From a virus: a DNA stretch of 64,000 nt. Every line of letters begins with the position of its first letter. The stretch's first letter is position 1. The DNA lies in the IMG/VR virus record IMGVR_UViG_3300030328_002692, positions 1-64,000 of that record, one strand, 5' to 3'. This document shows positions 12,272 through 19,240 of the stretch, in pieces. The notes under the pieces are model-generated. The model did no database searches. It was not told the DNA's origin and saw only the letters and a list, made by a program, of their open reading frames with translations. The translations under genes and the position numbers were made by a program.

Positions 12272-12296
12272 CACAGCACTCAAAATTTAGTATAAT
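12268..12296 (+). promoter_or_regulatory. Consensus sigma70 promoter
   Basis: TTGACA (12268-12273), 17 bp, TATAAT (12291-12296). The ATG at 12303 begins 7 nt after the -10 ends. The preceding gene's TGA lies inside the -35. Confidence 0.85.
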
Positions 12297-12302
12297 ATCA
12301 TT

Positions 12303-12842
12303 ATGAATATTTTTATACTTGACGAAAACATAGAGCAGTGTGCGAAAGCTCATGTGGACAAGCATTGTGTAAAAATGATATTAGAGTCTGCGCAAATGCT
12401 TTGCACGACACATTGGATTAACAAGTATCTAGGACATATACCGAGAAAATTAACAACAGATGAATGGAATGAAGTCAAAAAACAAAAACAAAACGAGCCT
12501 AGGGATTACCCTTACCTTCCTGTTATGCACAATCACCCTTGTAGTATATGGGTACGCGAAAGTCTCGACAACTATGAGTGGCTCTACAATTTGGCATACG
12601 AACTCAATGAAGAATACGGACATAGATATGGAAAATCACATAAATCAATGCGTGAGGTTATCGCTAACTTACCCGACATCGCCATACCACAACTTGGACT
12701 TACACCATTTGTACAGGCTATGCCAGAGGAGTTACAAGGCGAAGACGCAGTCGAAGCTTACCGAAGATACTACCGAGTAGAAAAATCACGGTTAGCATTT
12801 TGGACTAAAAGAAAACAACCAGATTGGTGGGAGATAAATTGA
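12303..12842 (+). CDS. Conserved phage protein, 179 aa, leaderless
   Basis: N-terminal signature: MNIFILDENIEQCAKAHVDK, then HCVKMILESAQMLCT. I know this pattern (DxxxxxxAxxHxDKHxxKMxxExxQML) from a widespread family of phage proteins of unsettled function. The conserved His, Asp, Lys and Glu residues suggest an enzyme or nucleic-acid-binding protein. The C-terminus has YRRYYRVEKSRLAFWTKR and WW residues. The start codon coincides with the predicted transcription start. Confidence 0.72.
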   Translation: MNIFILDENIEQCAKAHVDKHCVKMILESAQMLCTTHWINKYLGHIPRKLTTDEWNEVKKQKQNEPRDYPYLPVMHNHPCSIWVRESLDNYEWLYNLAYELNEEYGHRYGKSHKSMREVIANLPDIAIPQLGLTPFVQAMPEELQGEDAVEAYRRYYRVEKSRLAFWTKRKQPDWWEIN

Positions 12843-13006
12843 GATTATTAGTAGAAACATTTAAAGACGGAAAAGTCAGAGTATTTAGGGACAGGTCATT
12901 AGTTGGCATACCTAGATGGATAGTAGAAGATAAAATAAATAACAGCACAACAATATATAATAAGTTGTGGTATAAGTGGACAGACATAAGGAAAATATAC
13001 GAATGA
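12839..13006 (+). CDS. Hypothetical protein, 55 aa, TTG start
   Basis: TTG at 12839 overlaps the previous stop (TTGA), with GGGAG upstream. The protein is small and basic, with strand-like segments (VETFKDGKVRVFRDRS, GIPRWIVEDKI). No recognised family. It overlaps the MazG gene start by ATGA. Confidence 0.55.
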   Translation: MRLLVETFKDGKVRVFRDRSLVGIPRWIVEDKINNSTTIYNKLWYKWTDIRKIYE

Positions 13007-13455
13007 CAGAAGAAAAATTTAACGACTACGCAAGATTCGTAGCAACAACAACATCAGAAATGAGCAAGAACACATTAGGACTTTCTAGCAGAATATTAAG
13101 ACTAGAAGGCACTACATCGCACACCACCGATAATAGTGGTGAAACTATAAGAACAGCCGACATACACATGGCAACACTACTAACTTCAGTAATAGGAATG
13201 TTAGCAGAAAGTGGAGAATTTGCAGAAGTAGTAAAGAAAAAACTATTTCAAGCAGATACAAATTTCACTGATGATGAAATATTCCATATGAAAAGAGAGT
13301 TGGGAGATGTTTTATGGTATTGGGTACAAGGCTGCACAGCATTAGGTTTTACACCTGATGAAGTGATGGACGAAAACATCAGAAAACTAGAGCAAAGATA
13401 TCCTAACGGATTTGAAGTAGTTCGCTCAGAAGTGAGAGCTGATGGCGATATTTAA
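13003..13455 (+). CDS. MazG-like nucleotide pyrophosphohydrolase
   Basis: All-alpha NTP pyrophosphatase features: an ESGEFAEVVKK helix with paired acidic residues, the second metal-binding helix KRELGDVLWYWVQGC, and DENIRKLEQRYPNGF at the end, a typical MazG-family tail. Such enzymes hydrolyse (d)NTPs or alarmone-like nucleotides. In phages they are proposed to clean the nucleotide pool or alter ppGpp signalling. The start at 13003 (ATGA overlap) is preferred over the ATG at 12976. Confidence 0.85.
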   Translation: MTEEKFNDYARFVATTTSEMSKNTLGLSSRILRLEGTTSHTTDNSGETIRTADIHMATLLTSVIGMLAESGEFAEVVKKKLFQADTNFTDDEIFHMKRELGDVLWYWVQGCTALGFTPDEVMDENIRKLEQRYPNGFEVVRSEVRADGDI

Positions 13456-13726
13456 CAAGAAAAAACCTATTGAGTATAAATTTGACGAAGATAGGATACT
13501 CACAGTAGCACAATTATATATTGATAAAACATATAATGAACACTATGCAGGTAAAACACAAGCAACTGAGTTTATTTCAGATTCAGGGCATGGAGAGGGT
13601 TTTTGTGTCGGTAATATCATAAAATACGCAAGTAGATTTGGTAAGAAATCGGGCAAAAACAAGTTAGATATTTTAAAGATAATACATTATGCAGTAATAT
13701 TATATAGTATAGATGAAACAGACTAG
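13442..13726 (+). CDS. DUF3310-like small protein, 94 aa
   Basis: The protein has the pattern of the SaV-like/DUF3310 family: HYAGKTQATEFI, then GNIIKYASRFGKKSGKNKL and DILKIIHYAVIL. The GNxxKYxxRxxKK segment is the family's most constant part. The function of the family is unresolved; it is often next to nucleotide-metabolism genes, as here beside MazG. It overlaps both neighbours by 14 nt. Confidence 0.72.
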   Translation: MAIFNKKKPIEYKFDEDRILTVAQLYIDKTYNEHYAGKTQATEFISDSGHGEGFCVGNIIKYASRFGKKSGKNKLDILKIIHYAVILYSIDETD

Positions 13727-14426
13727 AAAAAGAGATTATGAAAAACTAGACGAGGCTAATATCAGTAGAGTAATTACTCTATTAGAAGATGAAAAACCTA
13801 TAACTAAAAAAGTTGCCTGCGAAATGTTAAATATTAGTTATAATACTACTAGATTAGGAAATATTATAGCTGAACATAAAGATATAGTAGAGTATAGAGC
13901 CACTCGTAAGGCTCAGAATAGAGGTAAAAGAGCAACAGACCTTGAAAAGAAAGACGCTATTGAGAGATACCTAGATGGACAGGCAATCTCAGAAATAGCA
14001 CAAGGTATGTATAGGTCTACTACTTTTATTCGTAATTTAATTGATAACATTGGTGTGCCGCAGAAAGTAGCAAAATCAGAGTTGTCAGTATATAGGAACA
14101 AAACACCTATGCTGCCAGAACAATGTGTAGCAGATAGTTTTGAAATTAATGAAAGGGTATGGAGTGCCCGCTATAACTCCATAGCTATAATTAAGAATGA
14201 ATTAACTCTTGCTTATCAACAAGAAAGAGCAGGATATAGTAATCCCATAGATTACGAAGAAAAATATGGAGCCAAGTACTATAATATGTTTGTTATTACT
14301 ATGACAGACTTTGATACAAAGTATTTTGGCTGGCAAGAAATTGGCGGATTTTGGTCTGGAGCACTCGCTTACGATTTAGGTAGTTTAAGACATTTAAAAG
14401 AATACGGAATAGACATCTATAAATAA
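13713..14426 (+). CDS. Putative HTH DNA-binding protein, 237 aa
   Basis: Two helix-turn-helix-like segments: TKKVACEMLNISYNTTRLGN (about residues 31-50) and ISEIAQGMYRSTTFIRNLI (about 93-111). Both have the spacing of Homeodomain-like/resolvase-type HTH units. The C-terminal half has no motif I can name and contains Tyr/Trp-rich strands (YFGWQEIGGFWSGAL). Likely a transcriptional regulator or DNA-binding adaptor, but no regulon can be seen. It overlaps the previous gene by 14 nt. Confidence 0.65.
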   Translation: MKQTRKRDYEKLDEANISRVITLLEDEKPITKKVACEMLNISYNTTRLGNIIAEHKDIVEYRATRKAQNRGKRATDLEKKDAIERYLDGQAISEIAQGMYRSTTFIRNLIDNIGVPQKVAKSELSVYRNKTPMLPEQCVADSFEINERVWSARYNSIAIIKNELTLAYQQERAGYSNPIDYEEKYGAKYYNMFVITMTDFDTKYFGWQEIGGFWSGALAYDLGSLRHLKEYGIDIYK

Positions 14427-14437
14427 GGAGAAACGCG

Positions 14438-14695
14438 ATGGACGTACTAACAGGTATTGGTGCGTTTTGGTTGTCGACTTGGGTTATGATACTTTTTAGA
14501 ACAGTAAGTATTGTAGACAAATTAGTTGACACTTATGAAATCACTTTAATACAAAAATATAGAGCATTTCATTATATTATATATGCTTTTTCTACATTAC
14601 TGATAGCCCCTTTACTGTGGCAAATAGTAGTGTCAGATTATAGTAGGAAAAAGTTTATAATATCTTATGTAGATGCCTTAAGGAAAAGAAAATGA
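14438..14695 (+). CDS. Membrane protein, 85 aa
   Basis: AAGGAG precedes the ATG. Two membrane helices: IGAFWLSTWVMILFRTV (residues 6-22) and FHYIIYAFSTLLIAPLLW (about 44-61), followed by a basic C-terminal tail. The protein is unknown. It overlaps the next gene by ATGA. Confidence 0.65.
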   Translation: MDVLTGIGAFWLSTWVMILFRTVSIVDKLVDTYEITLIQKYRAFHYIIYAFSTLLIAPLLWQIVVSDYSRKKFIISYVDALRKRK

Positions 14696-14904
14696 ATTAT
14701 TTATTAATAGCACTTTGTGATAAACTAGAAGCTGAGATAGCTGTGGCTGAAGCAAATATACAGGTATATATGAGCAACCCTGCGGGGATTGGCGAACACC
14801 CTGATATAGTTCAAGCTATAGAAACTCAGGTCGAGGCTATTGCTAATGCAGAAGACAAACTTCATGCAATTCATGAGCATTTTGGTCATGGAAAAGAAAA
14901 ATAG
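14692..14904 (+). CDS. Conserved phage hypothetical protein, 70 aa
   Basis: A helical, acidic protein with YMSNPAGIGEHPDIVQAIET, a pattern I associate with a small family in marine T4-like and other phages. Coiled-coil-like helices flank it (KLEAEIAVAEANIQV, QVEAIANAEDKL). No function is known. The stop codon precedes a strong promoter by 4 nt. Confidence 0.65.
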   Translation: MNYLLIALCDKLEAEIAVAEANIQVYMSNPAGIGEHPDIVQAIETQVEAIANAEDKLHAIHEHFGHGKEK

Positions 14905-14907
14905 TTC

Positions 14908-14936
14908 TTGACTCGGCACTTATAATATTGTATAAT
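14908..14936 (+). promoter_or_regulatory. Consensus-like sigma70 promoter
   Basis: TTGACT (14908-14913), 17 bp, TATAAT (14931-14936), upstream context GAAAAATAGTTC. An ATG at 14944 lies at about +1 or +2 and is in frame with the Shine-Dalgarno-preceded start at 15034. Confidence 0.85.
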
Positions 14937-15033
14937 AGATATTATGAGTGATAGATTTTATCAACAAATGAGAGATGCGACAGGTTGGGCACCAGGCCTA
15001 CCTGAGCACTACAAAAAAACTAGGAGAAGACGA

Positions 15034-15390
15034 ATGGCATGGACAGATGAATCCAAAGCACAAGCCGTTGAAATGTATACAGACGCTGAGGCAACCCCAG
15101 AAACAAGTATGGAGATTGTCAAGGATATAGCTGAAGAATTAGGAGAAAGTCCTAATGGAGTCAGAATGATTCTTACCAAAGCTGGTGTGTATGTTAAGAA
15201 ATCCCCTGCTACAAGTTCTAGCAAATCATCAACAGGTGGTGGAACTAGAGTTAGTAAAGCTGATGCAGCCGCTGCTTTAAGCGCAGCTATCAGTGACGCA
15301 GGTCAAGAAATTGATGATGACATTATCAGTAAATTAACTGGTAAGGCTTCAGTATATTTCACAGGGATTATCAACGCAATCAACGACTAA
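15034..15390 (+). CDS. HTH DNA-binding protein (phage paralog family), 118 aa
   Basis: The N-terminal domain (WTDESKAQAVEMYTDAEATP, then DIAEELGESPNGVRMILTKA) is a divergent member of the HTH family at 2344 and 5789, ending AGVYVKK where the others have EGVY. A Ser/Gly-rich linker leads to a helical C-terminus (SKADAAAALSAAI). The start at 15034 has AGGAG upstream and matches the paralogs (MA). An in-frame ATG at 14944, at the transcription start, would add 30 residues including RFYQQMRDATGWAPGLP. Both starts may be used. Confidence 0.72.
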   Translation: MAWTDESKAQAVEMYTDAEATPETSMEIVKDIAEELGESPNGVRMILTKAGVYVKKSPATSSSKSSTGGGTRVSKADAAAALSAAISDAGQEIDDDIISKLTGKASVYFTGIINAIND

Positions 15391-15399
15391 TTAATACAA

Positions 15400-15439
15400 C
15401 CAATTACTAACGAGAAAGAGTTTTCTTAATAGTAATTGG
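15400..15439 (+). promoter_or_regulatory. RNA hairpin overlapping a Shine-Dalgarno
   Basis: CCAATTACTA (15400-15409) pairs perfectly with TAGTAATTGG (15430-15439), with an inner AGAAA/TTTCT helix (15413-15417/15422-15426). The 3' arm includes the first bases of the GGAG Shine-Dalgarno (15438-15441) for the gene at 15448. This suggests translational control of that gene. Confidence 0.6.
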
Positions 15440-15447
15440 AGTATTAA

Positions 15448-15714
15448 ATGAAAAAAGATGAGTTCATACGAACTGTAAAAGATTGTGGCGACGCAATCAT
15501 CACATACAGAAGTACCAACTCTCGAAAACTAAAGTACAATGTTTGTACGCTAGATTTCGATAACAAATATATCCAAAGCAAGAAAAACAGGGCTAAAGAA
15601 AGTAATGATACAGTCCTGCTATTTTGCTGGGATACGGACTCTTATCGCCTATTGATGCCCAAGAATGTAACGAGCATTGTTCCCCTCAGTGCAATTCTGA
15701 GGAATAAAAGATGA
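15448..15714 (+). CDS. Conserved phage hypothetical protein, 88 aa
   Basis: Strand-rich and basic, with YNVCTLDFDNKYI, KKNRAKESNDTVLLFCWDTD and a C-terminal VTSIVPLSAILRN. The FCWDTDSYRLL pattern is familiar from small conserved proteins of marine phages. Function unknown. Its Shine-Dalgarno is partly inside a 10-bp hairpin. ATGA overlap with the next gene. Confidence 0.65.
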   Translation: MKKDEFIRTVKDCGDAIITYRSTNSRKLKYNVCTLDFDNKYIQSKKNRAKESNDTVLLFCWDTDSYRLLMPKNVTSIVPLSAILRNKR

Positions 15715-16013
15715 AGTTACATGAGGCGCCTGAGATTTATGAGAAAATCATCTCAGAAGCTGAAGATGGCACAGAACAGATAAGACTCACAATAAATACC
15801 TTTAGAGATATAGAATACCTACATCTCAGAAAGTACTATTTAGATTTTGATGGAGATTTCAAACCCTCCAAAGACGGTGTTGCAATGAAATTAGACTTTA
15901 ACAACTCAAAAGGTCTATTTGAAGGTTTAGTAGAAATACTTTCTCTAGCAGAAAGTAAAAATATCTTAGAAACTCACTTCAAAGATATTTTAGATGAAAT
16001 TTACCTAAACTGA
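15711..16013 (+). CDS. PC4-like ssDNA-binding protein, 100 aa
   Basis: IRLTINTFRDIEYLHLRKYY followed by DFDGDFKPSKDGVAMKLDF matches the beta-sheet signature of the transcriptional coactivator p15/PC4 family (RxxYxDxxGxxKPTKKGIxL). A helix with GLFEGLVEILSLAES follows. PC4-like proteins bind single-stranded DNA and may act in replication or transcription. It is placed just before the ligA promoter, at the entry of the replication block. The assignment is by motif only. Confidence 0.68.
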   Translation: MKLHEAPEIYEKIISEAEDGTEQIRLTINTFRDIEYLHLRKYYLDFDGDFKPSKDGVAMKLDFNNSKGLFEGLVEILSLAESKNILETHFKDILDEIYLN

Positions 16014-16022
16014 AAATATTTC

Positions 16023-16051
16023 TTGACATCGCAAGTTATTTTTGATATAAT
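16023..16051 (+). promoter_or_regulatory. Consensus sigma70 promoter of ligA
   Basis: TTGACA (16023-16028), 17 bp, TATAAT (16046-16051). The ligA ATG starts 7 nt after the -10 ends, at the predicted +1. Confidence 0.85.
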
Positions 16052-16057
16052 ATAAAA

Positions 16058-17020
16058 ATGGAAAATATAAAAGCAAGTTTAAAGCGAGCAGCAATCGCAT
16101 ACTATAATGGCGACCCTATCATGTCCGATTCAGAATTTGATAGGTTAGCAGAATTATGTAATTATGAAGATGTTGGCGCGTCTAGTAAAGATAATCGCTT
16201 CCCACATGCTTTTCAGATGTTTTCATTACAAAAGGTTTTTAGTAATGAAATAAATACTAAAGACCCATTCAATAGTTATAAAGATACTGTAATCGTTAGT
16301 CCTAAACTGGACGGCGCTGCAGTATCTTTACTCTATGTAAGAGGTAGACTACACCGAGCCTTGACAAGAGGAGATGGTAAAAAAGGATTAGATATAACCT
16401 GTCAGATGAGGACATTAGCTCCTGCAAACTTTGGGTTAGATTATGTCAACTTACCAGAATATTTCCAAGTGACAGGCGAAGTAGTTGCTCCAAAAACAAT
16501 CAAAAACGCAAGGAACTATGCAGCTGGTGCTCTTAACTTAAAGGACATTGAAGAATTTAAGCAAAGAGAATTACACTTTATTGCATATGGATTAACCCCT
16601 TATCAAAAACCCGAATGGTCATGTGACCTACGCGAGTTATCAAAATTGGGATTTGACACAGTTATGGATAGTAATTGGTCTGAGTACCCTGATGATGGCA
16701 TAGTGTTTAGAATTAACTCTAATAAAGAGTTTGAGAAAAGGGGTTATACTTCGCATCACCCAAGAGGAGCATACGCACTTAAACAGATACAAACAGGAGT
16801 AATCACCACTCTCCTTGATGTAGTATGGAATGTAGGTAAATCAGGAGTAGTTGCTCCAGTAGCAATGTTAGAACCTGTTGATATTGATGGTGCGACAGTA
16901 AGTAAGGCAACTTTACACAATGCTAAATACATAGAAGATATGTGCTTAGAGCTTGGTTGTAAAGTAGAAGTAATAAGAAGTGGTGAGATTATACCAAGAA
17001 TAGTTAGGAGAGTAGATTAA
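16058..17020 (+). CDS. ligA: NAD-dependent DNA ligase, N-terminal half (adenylation and OB domains)
   Basis: 320 aa. A short Ia-like segment (AYYNGDPIMSDSEFDRL, residues 14-30) binds NAD in the family. The adenylation site KLDGA is near residue 83, followed by TGEVVAP, NYAAGALN and DDGIVFRIN. The OB-fold signature WNVGKSGVVAPVA, VSKATLHNA and SGEIIPRIV ends the protein. Zinc-finger, HhH and BRCT domains are missing; they lie in a separate gene at 18469. A two-gene NAD ligase is known in T5-like phages. The mRNA appears leaderless. Four unrelated genes separate the halves. Confidence 0.9.
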   Translation: MENIKASLKRAAIAYYNGDPIMSDSEFDRLAELCNYEDVGASSKDNRFPHAFQMFSLQKVFSNEINTKDPFNSYKDTVIVSPKLDGAAVSLLYVRGRLHRALTRGDGKKGLDITCQMRTLAPANFGLDYVNLPEYFQVTGEVVAPKTIKNARNYAAGALNLKDIEEFKQRELHFIAYGLTPYQKPEWSCDLRELSKLGFDTVMDSNWSEYPDDGIVFRINSNKEFEKRGYTSHHPRGAYALKQIQTGVITTLLDVVWNVGKSGVVAPVAMLEPVDIDGATVSKATLHNAKYIEDMCLELGCKVEVIRSGEIIPRIVRRVD

Positions 17021-17599
17021 ATGGCAAATCATGTAAGTAATTATATAACATATGAAGGAAATGACGCTGTAACAAGGCAGTGGAATATGTTATTCGCAGA
17101 ATATGGAGAATTAGTAGAAAGACCAAGTTATCGTGGAGATGACACTATAGAAATGTGGGAACATGGAGAAATCCAAAAACACCCATTCCTAGAAGGTTAT
17201 GATGAAGATAATTGGTATCAATGGGGTTGCGACAATATCGGAGCCAAATGGGCTAACTTAGAAGATGCAGACGAAGGACATGCTTATATAGTAAGTGCTT
17301 GGTCACCAATAATTCCTTATATGGAATCTCTCTATGAACATCTATTAAAATTTGATGAAGAAGTAATACTTCGATGTCAATATGAAGATGAGTTCAGAAA
17401 CTTCATAGGAGTCTGGGAAAATGATGAGTTAGAGGAAATAGAAAGTGGCGAACTAGCAGAAATGTTCGAAACTAAATATGGCGTTGATATGGACGCTGAT
17501 GACTTTGATTGGTCTGATGAACATGAAGAAAGTGGTTGTATGTATGATGAGCTATATGATGGTATAGTATATAACTGGTTCGAAGATGCCCTACAGTAA
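17021..17599 (+). CDS. Acidic protein, possibly Api92-like, 192 aa
   Basis: The N-terminus (MANHVSNYITYEGND), the WGCDNIGAKWANLED block and YIVSAWSPIIPYMESLY resemble the Api92-like/DUF1281 family (xNHVxNxI, WGTKW, xAWSPP). The protein is strongly acidic, with clustered Asp/Glu in the C-terminal half (DDFDWSDEHEESG). Its role is unknown; acidity of this degree could suit a DNA mimic, but that is a guess. The gene starts directly after the ligA stop and lies in the insert between the ligase halves. Confidence 0.65.
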   Translation: MANHVSNYITYEGNDAVTRQWNMLFAEYGELVERPSYRGDDTIEMWEHGEIQKHPFLEGYDEDNWYQWGCDNIGAKWANLEDADEGHAYIVSAWSPIIPYMESLYEHLLKFDEEVILRCQYEDEFRNFIGVWENDELEEIESGELAEMFETKYGVDMDADDFDWSDEHEESGCMYDELYDGIVYNWFEDALQ

Positions 17600-17876
17600 A
17601 GAAGAACTAAAGAATAGTAATAGAATATTCAAATCGGCAACTCCGAAGTTTGATGTATCATGGTATATCAAATGGATTGCTAGTATATTTGTACTATGTG
17701 CTATGGCTATAAGAGGTATTGAAGGATTACAATTATATGACTTAATATTCTCTATGATAGGAGTATCAGGCTGGCTAGTAGTAAGTATTCTATGGAAAGA
17801 TAGAGCATTACTTGTGTTAAATGGAGTAGGCTTAGCATTTCTACTAAGAACTCTAGCAACTACATATTTAGCGTAA
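17586..17876 (+). CDS. Membrane protein, 96 aa
   Basis: Three likely membrane helices: WYIKWIASIFVLCAMAIRG (residues 26-44), LIFSMIGVSGWLVVSILW (about 53-70) and ALLVLNGVGLAFLLRTLA (about 74-91). The GVSGWLVVSILWKDRALLVL core is a pattern I recall from small membrane proteins of marine phages. Function unknown. It overlaps both neighbours. Confidence 0.65.
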   Translation: MPYSKEELKNSNRIFKSATPKFDVSWYIKWIASIFVLCAMAIRGIEGLQLYDLIFSMIGVSGWLVVSILWKDRALLVLNGVGLAFLLRTLATTYLA

Positions 17877-18058
17877 TGTTATTATATTTAGAAGAACAAT
17901 TAAAGAACGCATATTTAGTATATTGTGATAGCATACCTGAAGGATATGATGTCATGGACGTAGAAGATTTTAGAGAAACAGTTGAAAATGACGAAGAACT
18001 CTTTGAAATGCTATTAGCAGAACACGCTAAAAGAAAGGCAGAATTCCAAGTACACTAA
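17876..18058 (+). CDS. Small acidic protein, 60 aa
   Basis: Starts inside the previous stop (TAATG). The protein is acidic, with YCDSIPEGYDVMDVEDFRET and a helical end (LLAEHAKRKAEF). No family recognised. It is located between the ligase halves. Confidence 0.6.
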   Translation: MLLYLEEQLKNAYLVYCDSIPEGYDVMDVEDFRETVENDEELFEMLLAEHAKRKAEFQVH

Positions 18059-18426
18059 TGAGCATAGGTAAGTATAATCAGACTTACTTCGACAATCACC
18101 CCGAAGAATGCGATAGGGACGGAGTTCTCTATGGGGTAGTTCTGGTCAATAAGAAAACATTTGAAAGAGAATGTATTAAGGTCGGAATTGCATCGGGCAA
18201 AGATTGGAGGCATATAATAAAGCGTAGTAGAGGGTTTAAGGGATATGATATTCGTATTCAAAAGACCTGGCACGCTCCATTATATATTGTATGGGCAACC
18301 GAACAAGACCTCCATGAAAAGTACCAACATGACAAACATGTTCCTATGTTCAAGTTTGGAGGTCATACTGAGTGTTTTAAAATTAATTCGCTCATTCTAC
18401 AGGACTTCCCGAAAAATAGTTCTTGA
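18058..18426 (+). CDS. Putative GIY-YIG-type endonuclease, 122 aa
   Basis: The GIY-YIG/T5orf172-like pattern is visible: VLYGVVLVNKK, then IKVGIASGKDWRHIIKRSR (the YIG-equivalent strand and the Arg-bearing helix), then TEQDLHEKYQ with the catalytic-type Glu, and GGHTECFKI at the end. Such nucleases are often homing endonucleases or cargo in phage genomes. It sits between the two halves of the split ligase and ends inside the ligB promoter, which suggests it may have shaped the split. Family assignment is by motif spacing and not certain. Confidence 0.62.
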   Translation: MSIGKYNQTYFDNHPEECDRDGVLYGVVLVNKKTFERECIKVGIASGKDWRHIIKRSRGFKGYDIRIQKTWHAPLYIVWATEQDLHEKYQHDKHVPMFKFGGHTECFKINSLILQDFPKNSS

Positions 18427-18451
18427 CATGGCAACTGATTTTTGTTATAAT
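18423..18451 (+). promoter_or_regulatory. Consensus sigma70 promoter of ligB
   Basis: TTGACA (18423-18428), 17 bp, TATAAT (18446-18451), upstream GAAAAATAGTTC. The preceding gene's TGA lies inside the -35. A leader of about 11 nt precedes the first ATG. Confidence 0.85.
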
Positions 18452-18468
18452 ATATAAATAATAAAGAA

Positions 18469-19239
18469 ATGAGAGAAGAAATGAGAGAAATTATCCCGCC
18501 AACTAATTGCCCTTCATGTAATGAAGCATTAGTTTGGGAGAAAGACCAACTTTTCTGTCATAACACTAAATGTAGTGGAAAGACAAGTAAAAAGATTGAG
18601 CACTTTGCTTCTACTCTCAAAATTAAAGGTCTCGGACCTAAAACAGTAGAAAAACTTCAATTAATCGATTATTTTGATTTATATGAAATGCCTCTTGAAA
18701 CTATGATAGACGCACTACAATCCGAGAAGCTAGCCGTAAAGCTTTACCGAGAAATTAAAGCCAGTAAAAGTGTTGACCTAGTCGACTTAATACCAGCTTT
18801 CTCAATAAAGTTAATTGGTCGTTCCGCCTCAGCAAAGGTCTGTTCAGTAATTAAAAATATAAATGAACTTAATGAAGACAAATGCGAACAGGCAGGACTT
18901 GGCCCATCAGCTACGGACAATTTATTAGACTGGTATTACGAAGAATATACAAACGGACTAGATAGACTACCTTTTAGTTGGAAAACTACAGTACAACCAA
19001 AAGCACAAGTAGAACTCAAAGGAACTGTATGTATATCGGGTAAACTAAAAAGCTATAAAACAAAGGCGGCCGCAACCGAAGTATTAGAAAAAATGGGCTA
19101 CCTTGTAAAAAGCAGTTTGACCAAAGATGTAGATATCCTAGTCAACGAAAGCGGAATAGAATCCGCAAAAACACAAGCAGCCCGAGATAGGGGTGTTGAA
19201 ATAATAACAAACTTAAAAGAAATAATAAAAGGAAACTAA
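18469..19239 (+). CDS. ligB: NAD-dependent DNA ligase, C-terminal half (Zn finger, HhH, BRCT)
   Basis: 256 aa. A Cys4 zinc finger uses C14, C17, C30 and C35. The helix-hairpin-helix region includes LKIKGLGPKTVEKL and IPAFSIKLIGRSASAK. A BRCT domain covers roughly residues 184-256 (GTVCISGKLKSYKTKAA, LVKSSLTKDVDILV). There is no adenylation domain. It should work with the product at 16058 as the second subunit, as reported for T5-type ligases. It has its own promoter, so expression need not match that of the first half. A second in-frame ATG lies at 18481. Confidence 0.9.
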   Translation: MREEMREIIPPTNCPSCNEALVWEKDQLFCHNTKCSGKTSKKIEHFASTLKIKGLGPKTVEKLQLIDYFDLYEMPLETMIDALQSEKLAVKLYREIKASKSVDLVDLIPAFSIKLIGRSASAKVCSVIKNINELNEDKCEQAGLGPSATDNLLDWYYEEYTNGLDRLPFSWKTTVQPKAQVELKGTVCISGKLKSYKTKAAATEVLEKMGYLVKSSLTKDVDILVNESGIESAKTQAARDRGVEIITNLKEIIKGN

Positions 19240-19240
19240 A

